A stretch of DNA of 29,052 nucleotides. It comes from Pelargonium nanum (taxonomy: Eukaryota > Streptophyta > Magnoliopsida > Geraniales > Geraniaceae). The stretch spans positions 1 to 29,052 of the forward strand of contig JAYMTF010000862.1 of assembly GCA_036897485.1 (NCBI GenBank), given 5' to 3'. Below are positions 19,891 to 29,052 of this stretch, piece by piece (the first letter of the stretch is position 1; each line of letters begins with the position of its first letter). The notes under the pieces were generated by a model. It had not been told where the DNA came from, ran no database searches, and saw only the letters and a list, made by a program, of their open reading frames with translations. A program made the position numbers and the translations under genes.

Positions 19891-20480
19891 CAATTAGGTG
19901 ATGCCACGTCAACTATTTACACCTATACCCGCCCCAATGAATTTTTGGGCGCGGAGCGCCCCGCCCGGATCAATTAACACTCATATCCGTTCCAATAAAT
20001 TTGTATGCGCAGAACGTACGTCCGGATTCATTTATTTTGTGTATTGACTGAAAGTCTCAGCTAATAAACTCATGCTAATGTGATGATGTCACATCATCAA
20101 TTAACACTCGTCCAGATCCTCTTTTTTTATCAGCAAAAGTATCCATATATTGATAGGGGATCTCGAGAAAAGATCAAGATTTTGTGTTGGTTTAGAGTCT
20201 CAATCAATAAATCTATGCTAATGAGGTGATGTCACCTCATCAATTAACACTCATACTTGCTCCAATGAATTTGCGGACACAGAACGCCGTCCGAATCCAT
20301 TTACTTTGTGTCTTGGTTGAGAGCCTCAGTTAATAAATCAATGCTAATGAGGTGATGACACCTAATCAATTAACAGACATATCTGCCACAATGAATTTGT
20401 GTGCACAACAATGTCCGTCTAGATCTATTTATTTTGTGTATTGACTGAAAATTTCAACCAATAAATCATGACTGAGATTT
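19848..20480. repeat. Degenerate tandem array, about five units
   Basis: A unit reading roughly GTCTCAGCTAATAAATCATG, a GAGGTGATGTCACCTC-like near-palindrome, CAATTAACACTCATA, CCAATGAATTTG, GCAGAACG, CCGGATCCATTTA, TTTTGTGTATTGACTG recurs with CTCAG-like anchors at 19871, 20056, 20199, 20335 and 20453. Spacing varies from 118 to 185 bp because of internal duplication and deletion. The first interval holds a GC-rich sub-block at 19947-19968. It lies upstream of the RING-H2 gene, within its possible promoter region. Confidence 0.75.
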
Positions 20481-21137
20481 CAACATACGTTCCATAAATG
20501 TTTTGATTGCCCTTAAAAATTTTTTTATAAAAAAGAAAACAGAGTACAGTAAGAGTAGATAGAGGAGGGGACATGTGACAAAAAAGGAGGGTGAGGTGCT
20601 TGGCGTGAGTAAATAAAACGGAGACACTTCGTGTTTGTGCTGTGTTGAACAAGCGTTTTTGGTGTATCTATCTTGTTTACTGTTTGTTTTGTTTAGGTTG
20701 TTTTTTGTTTTCAAATACTGTATTATATATTCAATATTTTTGGGTTGGGTTGGGTAAATCCAATGCTCTATCTCTCTCTCAATTATTTATGACTAGTCTC
20801 TCTCTCTCTCTGGGTAATTTCGTAAATTGCAGATTACTCTCCTTTTTTAATCTCTTTTTATTCTTCTCTATATTTTTGTTTTCTCATATCCTCAATTCAT
20901 CTTCCTCTCCTCCCAACCTCATCTATCTCTCTTTTTTTTTTACCTTTTTTTTTTGTTTCTCTTGTACCATTTCCTCAACTGGGTTTTTTTTCCTCTAACA
21001 TGGAAAGAGGAAGAAGATTGCTCCACAACTGTTGAGGGTTTTGTTTATTTATTTTTGTTTTATTTTTTGGTCTCTGTATTGGGTTTATATTGTTCTCTCT
21101 CTGGTTTTCAGATCGATCTGCTTCTTCTCTCAGATAC
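20481..21137 (+). promoter_or_regulatory. RING-H2 gene core promoter and 5' UTR exon
   Basis: Pyrimidine-rich leader with TC/CT runs (TCTCTCTCTCTC at about 20798-20811) typical of plant 5' UTRs. It ends at a good donor, CAGATAC/GTAAGT, at 21138. The transcription start is not resolved; it probably lies between about 20600 and 20850. Open frames here are T-rich low complexity. Confidence 0.55.
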
Positions 21138-22115
21138 GTAAGTTTCTGGGTTTTCAATAGTTTCTGTTGCCTTATTAGTTTGGATTTTGTTATTTACTTT
21201 TGTTGTTGATCGGTCGATGATTAGGATGCGATTTCAAAATAGGCTGTGTTTGGTTTAATCTGCAATCGGAGGTGGATGTTTAATCTCAAACCGATGTTCT
21301 ATTGTTTGTGACATGTTGTGTTCACATTTGATGTCTGGTTTAACAAAAAAAAAATGTAATTTTTTTTTCTGGGTGATGGTTTAGGGCTTGGCAAGTTTGA
21401 CCTTTTCAGTGCTTTTTAGGATCTTGAGCAAAAATTTGTGCTAATTTATCTCCTCACTATCTCTTCTTGTTTTTTTTTTGTTCTTAAATTCCTTATATTG
21501 GAAAAATGTGCATTGTTGTTCCTTCTCTGGTACAAAGGTTGCACCTTTAGACTGTGATATTTGTGTCGTTTACAATTATAGATCTTTGAATGGTGTCTTA
21601 TTTATGTGATTCTCTTTGTATTCATTTGCTAAGATAGTGGGTTATAGCTGCCCAGTTCTTATACCTTATGCTTCATTGCTTTGAAAACGAGAGCATTTGT
21701 CATTATGCATATGAAGGCTGGGAAGCTCAATGACCTAACTGCTACATGAAGCAGATGAAGTTTGCTACTACTTTCTCCTAGTTGCAAAAGGGGCGAGTTT
21801 ACTCACTGCCTAGGTCAATAGCTATGCATATCATGTATTCTGCTTGATTATTGTCCTCTGCATTAGTGTGTCACTAAGTACCTCTTATTGGCTGAATGAC
21901 CAAGATACTTTCAGGCTCTTCCTACTTAGAGGGTTGTGTGCTCTAGGAAATATGTAGTTGCAATATTGTGCATTTGTTATAATTTTGCTTGGAGAAGGTC
22001 AATTCTAATTCTTAGGGGAATTTCTTTTTGTGTTTGGGGCACTAGGCACTACATTGGCACTATGTGAGAGCTCTCGATTGCTGTATCTAATGGTCTTTTT
22101 GTTGCTTTGTTCCAG
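21138..22115 (+). other. 5' UTR intron of RING-H2 gene
   Basis: GT (21138) to AG (22115), 978 bp, with a T-rich acceptor TTTGTTCCAG. A leader intron that joins to an 92-nt second leader segment before the ATG at 22208. Such introns often raise expression in plants; that effect here is inference. Confidence 0.65.
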
Positions 22116-22207
22116 ATTCGTCTAAAGCGTGCGCCCTGCCCTGTTTGTGTTCGTGCAGTTTTCGAGCCTTTATAATTTAAGGGATAAGGATATTTATATT
22201 ATCCCTA

Positions 22208-25200
22208 ATGCAAGGGCAGAGGGGTACTGTTGGTTCCGTTCCTGAATCCTTTAACTTTGACCATGGATCTTCATCAAGTGACACTGCAATAGATCCACAG
22301 ATTTGCTGGAATAATGTGAGGAATCCGGTTGAAACCCGGTTGGCAGATTATTTACTACCTGGTGACACAGGTTTAACATATGTTACTCCTGTGGGTCTTG
22401 AACGACAGAACTTGACTGGATGGGGCATGGGCGAAGCAAGTTCTAGCAACACACAACAGGAGGTAAGCCATGATGCAGGGAAAGCAGAATGTGGATGGTC
22501 ATCTTCAGTTGATGCCCGTGCCGCTACTGGTACTGTTTATGGTCCTGGTCCAAGGTTGGAAGAACGCCGATATGAGCCTACTAATATCCTATCACTTGAC
22601 AATGTTAATGGGAACCAAGTGTTCATGCAAAGTGCCAACTCTGATATAATGTCACAGGGTCTAAACTTAAATGCTACTATTGTGGGTCAAGGTGGTGATC
22701 ATTGTCAAGTTAGGGGCCGTCATAATTTGTACAAGTCTACTGGACCAGAAAGCGAGCAGATTGCATCAGGTGTAGGTTCTGATCCTCTTTTCCTTCATCC
22801 AGGACGCGGTGGATTCTTGGTGGAAGAGAATGACGGCAGAGCAGGTTCTTCATTGGAAGGTCGTCGCTTATCATGTAAAAGAAAGGCAGTTGAAGGAAAT
22901 GTTGGACAGTCTTCTGTGAGTGGTAGCTATTTCCAGCGTGCGGAAAGTAGTGCATGGCCTCCTGTTCCTACTCGGAATAATATAGGTAGCAGCTTAAGTA
23001 TTTCTGCTCCATCAGATCAACTAAACCCTAGACTTGGACTTGGTGTGAGAGGAATATCTTCCGATAGGGCTACAATGGGAAATGCTGAAGGCTCCCAAAG
23101 AAATTTCCGCGTGAGGATAAATCCTTCAAACCAACAAGATTCAATATCCTCCAATTCATTTTCAACAGCAAATGCTGTTAGGCATCCTAGTGGATCTTCT
23201 CAGCAACCATCAAGGCTTCTTCCTGTGAATCAATCTCTAGATTTCAGGTCAGCTACAGTGATGGATAATGCTAATCCTCCGAGTCAGTCTGTTGCGGTCC
23301 ATGTTCCAGCTTTGCCACAGAATGAGCAACCATTTAGGTGGAATGGAAGTTCTAGCTCAAGAGCGGCCGGCTCCTCAAATTCAGCCATTCCTGGTGATAC
23401 TCTATCACGAGAGGAAGCTTGGCCAAGAAACATGCCGAGACACATTTTAGAACACCCCATGTTTATACCAGCACCTGAGATGAGAAGTTTGGTTCGTAAT
23501 CCATCAAATAATAATTTAAGTGGTGGAAATACAAATGTGACAGGAAATACTAGCTCAAGTTCGGGTGTGCATCCATCACCCGCTCCTGCCTGGGTTCCTG
23601 ATCAGAATCCTCCTTCACGGTATCCACGGAGGTTATCAGAATATGTTCGTCGATCACTGTTTTCTTCCATCAGTGCTGAGCCTGGAGGCCAGAGCAGTAA
23701 TCATTCTTCACTTCGTTCAGCCCCCCCAGCTTCATTACAAGATATGGCACTTCCATCTGGAGCTGGTAATGCAGGACATCATCATCCATACCCTAGGCTA
23801 GCATCGTGGGCTGAGAGACAAGGTGATGGTGTTCTAGGATTTCCCCAGTCACTTCGTACTTTGGCTGCTGCCAGTGAGGGAAGACGCAGGCTTGCTTCCG
23901 AGGTCTGTTCTAGAACTCTCACTTGGCTATCGTATTTTTCCTTTGAAAACCAAAGTCGATATAATTGTTTAATGCATCTATACACACACACACACATCAA
24001 CCAACAGTAATTTTATAGTATTTTCACAACTGTCTTGAATAAGGTTTCTCAAAAACTTATATAAATTAACTGCCTCATCAATAATTATGATTAATAGTTT
24101 TTCATCTTCTCTATAACCTCTGGTGTTCTCTATTATTTGAATATGTATCATGACATTAGAAGATTGGATTTACAATGCAGCTGAGAATGTCTCCTTTTTA
24201 CTATTGCACTATATAATTTTAGGAGAATATCATGCATTATCTTTCTTTTTGTTTTGGCATGTGACAATAAATTATATTGTTTTCATATTACATTGCTTTG
24301 TGTTCTGGAAACAATGTAGGTTTGAAGAGAAACAAAAAAAAGATATTTTGAAAGTGGTATTGCTACTATATAATTCACAGAATAATGCGCTTTATTTAAC
24401 TTTTTTTCTTAATTCAAATTTCTTTTTGGTTATTGGTAAGATGTTCTTGTTGATATTTTATTTTCACTGACCTGTCTGGTGTTGTTGATTAATTTAAAAT
24501 CCCTATTTGAAATATATTTCTAATAGTTATCCACTTACAATTGAAATGGAAGAGATGGGTTTGGTTGATTGTAAAAATGAAGATTTGTTTGACTAATCTT
24601 GTTGGCAAATGCAAAATAAATAGGCTGATGAATGCTACTACTAATAGCGTAAGATGGGATTGCTTATCTTGCTAGGAGTTCATATGACATATGGGTAGAA
24701 TGTCTATTAAATTGAAGCCTTTGAATATCTGTAGGAGTTCATATGAAACATGAATAGAATGTCTATTGAATTGAAGCTTTTGAATGTCTATTGGAGTTCA
24801 ATGACACTGGCTCCATTCATGTGGATATAACTCGTCAATTGATGAAAATGAGGAATAAGGGATATTATGTAAATAGTGTCGGATGAGTTTCTCCTTAACT
24901 GACTGGTTTATAGCTTATCAATGCATACATGTTTTGAAAAAGTAATGACAGTTTAATATCATTTCCTCTTTGGATTATGTGGCGTGAATTATAGCGAGTC
25001 TTAGATGTATGTGTCTGCTGTTACTTTGTGTCGGCCTAGTTCCGTATGCAAAATGTCAAAATGAATTTTTGAGCCAAGATGTTTTCTTTTTCTGGCCTCT
25101 ATTTTTAATATTTTAACTTTCCTGTTTTCCACGTTTTGTGCGCTACATGTTTTTGCTATATGTATGTGGTTTTGGAAAACCCTTCTACGGAAGCTTTACT

Positions 25201-27162
25201 AGGTTTATTTGTTTGGAGCAGATACGTAACGTCTTGGATCTCATGCGCAGGGGTGAGGGTTTGCGATTTGAGGTAAGATTCCTAACATGTATTGTGTATT
25301 TTGGCAGAGCACTAGTAGAATCAGATTGTCTTAAATTCAAATGTGCAGTCAAATGATTGTAAATACACAGTTTAAAGTTCTTTTTTCCCCAAAATTTCAT
25401 GAAAGCACTTTGAAATGATTAGCACATCTACATTACACTATTTTGCCAAGTGATTGACTTGGCAGGTGGCAACTGCCTAATATGGCATGATGAGAAATTG
25501 ATTGAAGTAGAAGCTAAATTTCTCTAGATATTCCTACTATAGAATTTCTCTTAAGTACTAGATGATTGGGGTGGAAGGGAAGAATTAGGACATCAGTCCT
25601 AACTGATTCATATCCAAAATGCAGTGATTCAATTGTTTATACAGGCGAACCAATTTTTATTGAATTTGTATCATCTTATGCACGGACACTCATCTTCTAA
25701 ACGTATCCGTGCATTTTGATCCTGGCCTTGGCTCAAAGGTGGCCCATTTATGATGCCTCTTCATGTAGCCTCCTTCCTGTTTGTAGATTGGCATGCCTGC
25801 AGCGGCCCATGTGTGAAGAAAATTACCTACACATGAGTGGAGTGGTGATTTAAAAGGCCCCTAAATTGTGCACATGTCGAGCTCACTGATAAAATGAAAA
25901 ATGTAGAAAAATGTGAGGCTCGCACTTGAGGGGGAGTGTTGAAGTGAGTGAAATATGTCTCACATTGGATAAATATGGTGCAAGTCAAACCCTACTAATA
26001 AGGTTGATCTTTTAGTAGTGAAAATCTAAGTCATTATATGTAACCTATATTCAAATTTAAAAACACGTATCCGGCACTCGGACACACCGGATACGTGTCA
26101 GACACTTGATTTTTCATGTCCCACAAATTTTAATAATCTTCTTAATCAAATGTGTGTCAAACACTTGCGTATCCCTGTTTTTATCCAGTGAATTAATCAC
26201 GAGCCCGACACCCTAGAACACATCGATGGGCATGATGGATAATGTTAGAACATGTTATTTATTGCAGAGTCCTGATTTATATTTTCGTGCTTTCATATTT
26301 AAGAAAAAGCTTGCAGAATATCATTTTCTAGAAAAGAAAAATTATTCGCGGCTACCTCTGTATTCTTTTTCTGAAATTTTAATGTCTAGATAGTTACTAT
26401 GCATGACTTTATTTATTATATGCACTAAATACTAATAAATATTATTATTGAACGTAATTATTAATGTGTCGTGTCTTTGAGTTTATAAAAATTGTGCCGT
26501 ATCCATGTCGTGTTGTATCCCGTATCTTGGATCCGTGTCTATGCAACCTAGTGTATGATAGTTACTAGGCTTTTGGTAACACTGATCTCCCTTTATGCCA
26601 GGATGTTATGATCCTCGACCAGTCAGTATTTTTTGGGGTAGCTGATATCCATGATCGACATAGGGACATGCGTCTTGATGTTGACAACATGTCATATGAG
26701 GTAAGATACACAGAATTTGATCTCAATGTATTTACCCGTTTGTGCATCAATTATTGTTCTTATTTTTCAATTTGTGGAATTGTAGGAGTTATTGGCTTTG
26801 GAAGAGCGCATTGGAAATGTGTGCACTGGATTGAATGAAGAAACTATATCATCTCGTCTGAAACAGAGAAAATATTCTAGTATGGTTCAGATGGAGGAGG
26901 CTGAACCATGCTGTGTGTGCCAGGTAATGAACGATTATAATCTCTCCCCTTTTTCCCTTTTGTCATCGGGCTACATTTAGGTTTTTTTTTTCTCTTCGTG
27001 TTGCATAAACAATATTTTAAAAATATACAGGAGGAATATAATGATGGAGAAGACGTTGGAACTTTGGAATGTGGGCATGATTTCCATACCAACTGTATTA
27101 AGCAATGGCTCAAGCAAAAGAACATATGCCCGATTTGCAAAACCACAGGCTTGTCTACCTAA
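22208..27162 (+). CDS. RING-H2 E3 ubiquitin ligase, MBR1/MBR2 type
   Basis: Five coding exons: 22208-23902, 25222-25272, 26602-26700, 26786-26923 and 27031-27162, all phase 0 with GT..AG borders; 704 aa. Arabidopsis MBR1/MBR2 are RING-H2 ligases that bind the Mediator subunit MED25/PFT1 and promote its turnover during flowering control; orthologous function here is inferred. Residues 1-565 (exon 1) are Ser/Asn/Gly/Pro-rich and probably disordered, with conserved-looking blocks PRHILEHPMFIPAPEMRSL, YPRRLSEYVRRSLFSS and LASWAERQGDGVLGFP. Exons 2-4 give the family core IRNVLDLMRRGEGLRFE, DVMILDQSVFFGVADIHDRH and ELLALEERIGNVCTGLNEE. The RING-H2 finger has all ligands: C657, C660, C675, H677, H680, C683, C694, C697 (C-x2-C-x14-C-x1-H-x2-H-x2-C-x10-C-x2-C). 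It ends CPICKTTGLST, lacking the basic tail seen in some relatives. An 8-bp stem ends one base before the ATG. Confidence 0.93.
23903..25221 (+). other. RING-H2 gene intron (after exon 1)
   Basis: A 1319-bp intron. Read-through would add a short tail ending near 24010, after a small CA microsatellite (23983-23996). Near-repeats GGAGTTCATATGA and ATAGAATGTCTATT at about 24676 and 24734 show a small local duplication. No transposon ends were recognised. Confidence 0.8.
25928..26057 (+). mobile_element. Copia polypurine tract plus LTR start fragment
   Basis: GAGGGGGAG (25928-25936) followed at once by TGTTGAAGTGAGTG is the usual join of polypurine tract and 3' LTR in plant Copia elements. About 120 bp of LTR-like sequence follows (CTCACATTGGATAAATATGG) before similarity becomes unclear. 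No second LTR or coding region was seen, so it is a fragment in an intron. End is approximate. Confidence 0.55.
26063..26098. repeat. Perfect 12-bp inverted repeat in intron
   Basis: ACACGTATCCGG (26063-26074) and CCGGATACGTGT (26087-26098) with a 12-nt loop. A related fold-back, TGCACGGA/TCCGTGCA, lies at 25679-25713. Confidence 0.9.
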
Positions 27163-27560
27163 TTATGGAGGACAATGTTTTTCTTTTCTTTTCTTATTGG
27201 GTTCCTCTTCGAAGTAGATAACAAGAGGGATGGACTGAAGAATCTCCATCGCGTTATACTTGAAGGAATCCAAGTTCATGGTCGATGAAACCTTTTGTGT
27301 AGCCGTTTATTCATATTCTTCGGGTTGAGCGCATGCTGTCCCTGTAAGCGGCAGCAAAGCACTCTAACCCGAAGACGGGGAGGGAGGGGTTCTTTTTTCT
27401 TAGCTTTATTGAATTTGGGAGGCAGCAACTGTCCAAGTGGGTGGTTGTGAGGCAACAAAGTTATTGAAAAAAAATAGATTTGGAACTTTTCATTTATGTG
27501 GGGAGCAATTAGTTTGTTTGTTTTAAGTCTGAAAAATGTAATACCCCTTTTCTAAAGGAG
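27163..27560 (+). other. RING-H2 gene 3' UTR (probable)
   Basis: Sequence following the TAA at 27160-27162. T-rich and A-rich runs near 27470-27550 could support polyadenylation, but the cleavage site is not resolved. Confidence 0.5.
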
Positions 27561-27912
27561 CATTTTATCAGTATTTTTGATGACTTCAAATCAACATATA
27601 TTCAAGCTTACAATTGTTTTTATTTATTTGTTGTATGAGAATGTCTATAGTTTTCTTTTCAATACTTTGAGCCTTAAATTAGTTTAAGAGCTACAAACTC
27701 TGCTTGTGTGTTTTGTTCATATGTTTTGCTTGTGAGTTGTTTGGTGCTTCCCTCAAGTCTTGAGCATGATTGTAGCTCTAGAATTTGAAGTCATTGTTTT
27801 GGGTCTTTGTTTAGTATGAGTTGTAGACATGTTTGATAAACTCAATTGATACTTATTATCTTATTATATGTACATCATTGTGAGACTAAATCATCTTTAC
27901 TTCACAATTACT
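27561..27912. other. AT-rich intergenic
   Basis: Between the RING-H2 gene and the inverted repeat. No gene, RNA or transposon end was seen. Confidence 0.4.
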
Positions 27913-27969
27913 TAAATTTAAGTGATAACTTTCTTATACATTTTTTAAGAAAGTTATCACTTAAATTTA
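27913..27969. repeat. Perfect 24-bp inverted repeat with 9-nt loop
   Basis: Arms 27913-27936 and 27946-27969 are exact reverse complements (TAAATTTAAGTGATAACTTT...). Weaker pairing with small gaps extends outward (CAATTACTTAAATT versus CAATTTTACATAAATT on the other strand). It may be a very short fold-back element or deletion derivative of a MITE. Confidence 0.95.
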
Positions 27970-27993
27970 TGTAAAATTGATCATTTAGAATAA

Positions 27994-28580
27994 GGGAAAT
28001 GACTACTATGAACTAAACACATTTTGCGTTGGCTATCTCTATACTAATTTTCGTAATTTTGGACTACCCAAAGCTCATTCAATCCACATTTATGTCGGTT
28101 AAACCTACAAATGACCAACATACCCTTTAAATCTGCACATAAAATCTGAAATCTTTATGATTCAGTTTGTAATTTTGGTGCAATATTGTGTTTGAAACTA
28201 GATTGAAATTAATTAAACAAATGAAAAAATTAAGAAAATTTGACATAATTTGAAAATTGTATGATTAGAGTTTTCGGTGACACTTTGAAGTTTTTGGCGA
28301 AGTTTTGAAGTTTTCGGTGAAGCTTTGGAGTTTCCGGTGCGGTGAATCTTTGAAGTTTCTGACGAACATTCATATACTTGTTTTTTTAAAGGGTAAAATT
28401 ATCATTTTAAATTTTTTGGAAGTCATGTGCAATGCACATGATCAGAGAGAGTGAATTCCCGTCAAATTTAACTGATGGAATGGGCTCTGGGTAGTTGAGG
28501 GAAGTCCAAAATTATGAAAATTAATTTAGGAGTAGCCAACGCAAAAAATGTCTAATTCAGAGTAGCCATTTGAAGTTTCC
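27994..28580. mobile_element. Long-TIR MITE, Mutator-like (probable)
   Basis: A 587-bp element whose ends are imperfect inverted repeats for about 80-100 bp. Exact shared blocks include TTTTGCGTTGGCTA (28022-28035, and as complement at 28533-28546) and TAATTTTGGACT (28053-28064, complement at 28503-28514). Flanks TTTAGAATAA and TTTAAATTAA may be a decayed target duplication of 9-10 bp, which with the long TIRs points to a Mutator-type non-autonomous element. No transposase is present. Confidence 0.7.
28271..28367 (+). repeat. 20-bp tandem repeat inside the MITE
   Basis: Units TTTTCGGTGACACTTTGAAG, TTTTTGGCGAAGTTTTGAAG and TTTTCGGTGAAGCTTTGGAG follow each other exactly every 20 bp (28271, 28291, 28311). 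A 25-bp variant and a partial unit come next. Confidence 0.9.
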
Positions 28581-29052
28581 TCTTTAAATTAACTTATGAA
28601 CATATGAAGTTTGAATTTGAATATATAATAAGGTGACAACTCAATGTGATGTGATAATATTTTGAGTTCAAATATGTTATGTTGAACTTGTAAATAAAAT
28701 ATTTTCATTGCATCATTATCATTTTTTAGGAGTATCATTATTAGTTTTCGTTATATTAGTTTTTACTTAGTTATAATTAAATACCTTTCTTGATTCAAAA
28801 TAATTATATGTAATGAATCAATTAAAACATTTGGATTTGAACTTTTATTTATTGAAAATTGTCTGATTTTACCAAAGAGTATATTTTGAATTTGAAATAT
28901 TTATATACATATTAAGTTGATGTTGTAGTCCCACGTTTAAGAAAATTCAAATGGATATATAAACTCACGCATATAATATGTAATAAACTATTAATGTAAA
29001 CTAGTTTTGGTACCCAGCTTCGCTCGGGTTTTCGCACTAAATAATTTATTAA
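28581..29052. other. AT-rich intergenic; hairpin at window edge
   Basis: Mostly AT-rich. At about 29012-29031, TACCCAGCTTCGCTCGGGT forms a short GC-rich fold-back after AAACTAGTTTT, like the ends of some recurrent plant repeats. The element, if real, would run past the window. Confidence 0.3.

Larger units (their letters stand above)
25273..26601 (+). other. RING-H2 gene intron carrying repeat fragments
   Basis: A 1329-bp intron with a GTAAGA donor and a CTTTATGCCAG acceptor. It is interrupted by a Copia PPT/LTR-like fragment near 25928 and by several CGTATCCG-rich fold-backs (25679-25713, 26063-26098, 26490-26556). Confidence 0.8.

Noticed and set aside
20642..20998. 118-aa Phe/Leu/Ser-rich open frame upstream of the RING-H2 gene
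   Set aside because: Comes from a T-rich, pyrimidine-tract 5' UTR; looks membrane-like only because of TTT and CTC codons.
24150..24470. 106-aa Phe/Leu-rich open frame in the RING-H2 intron
   Set aside because: T-rich intron sequence; splice borders on both sides and the protein core continue cleanly without it.
1..29052. A gene cluster or new multi-gene system (biosynthetic, defence or toxin-antitoxin-like)
   Set aside because: The four genes belong to unrelated housekeeping or regulatory families, are separated by several kb of repeats, and show no shared regulation or tandem duplication.

Overview
The window is nuclear DNA of a flowering plant, almost certainly a eudicot. It is AT-rich with long non-coding stretches, has spliceosomal introns with GT..AG borders, and carries four plant gene families. 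The species cannot be named from the sequence. I see no prokaryotic operon, CRISPR array, rRNA gene or intact tRNA gene.

Layout: (1) 1-3461, plus strand: a three-exon NAC transcription factor gene (298 aa) with an ABRE/G-box upstream. (2) 3462-7424: intergenic DNA holding a receptor-like kinase exon relic (minus, about 5082-5256), a tRNA-derived SINE with perfect target-site duplications (5660-5803), two local tandem duplications and a GA microsatellite. (3) 7425-9119, minus: an intronless mTERF-family gene (564 aa) with an organelle-type N-terminus. (4) About 9453-10320: a broken Copia LTR retrotransposon (LTR, primer-binding site, frameshifted gag) whose LTR carries a second SINE copy. (5) 12408-15240, minus: a three-exon plant intracellular Ras-group-related LRR gene (PIRL1/PIRL9 type, 528 aa). 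(6) 15478-17117: a decayed LINE tail on the minus strand with an RNase H-like fragment, poly(A) and a 16-bp near-perfect duplication, interrupted by a Harbinger/Tourist-type MITE (16361-17076). (7) 18054-18245: a SINE of a different family, with 14-bp perfect duplications. (8) 19841-20480: a palindrome-rich degenerate tandem array just upstream of the last gene. (9) About 20600-27560, plus: an MBR1/MBR2-type RING-H2 E3 ligase gene with a 5' UTR intron and five coding exons (704 aa); one intron holds a Copia PPT/LTR fragment. (10) 27900-29052: a perfect 24-bp inverted repeat, a long-TIR Mutator-like MITE, and a short hairpin at the window edge.

The four genes are independent nuclear loci: transcription (NAC), organelle gene expression (mTERF), an intracellular LRR scaffold (PIRL) and ubiquitination (MBR-like). 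Nothing suggests a gene cluster or shared pathway, and I found no convincing undescribed multi-gene system. The most informative content is the layered transposon history (SINE in LTR, MITE in LINE, LTR fragment in intron) and the fold-back structures, including hairpins at the start codons of two genes.
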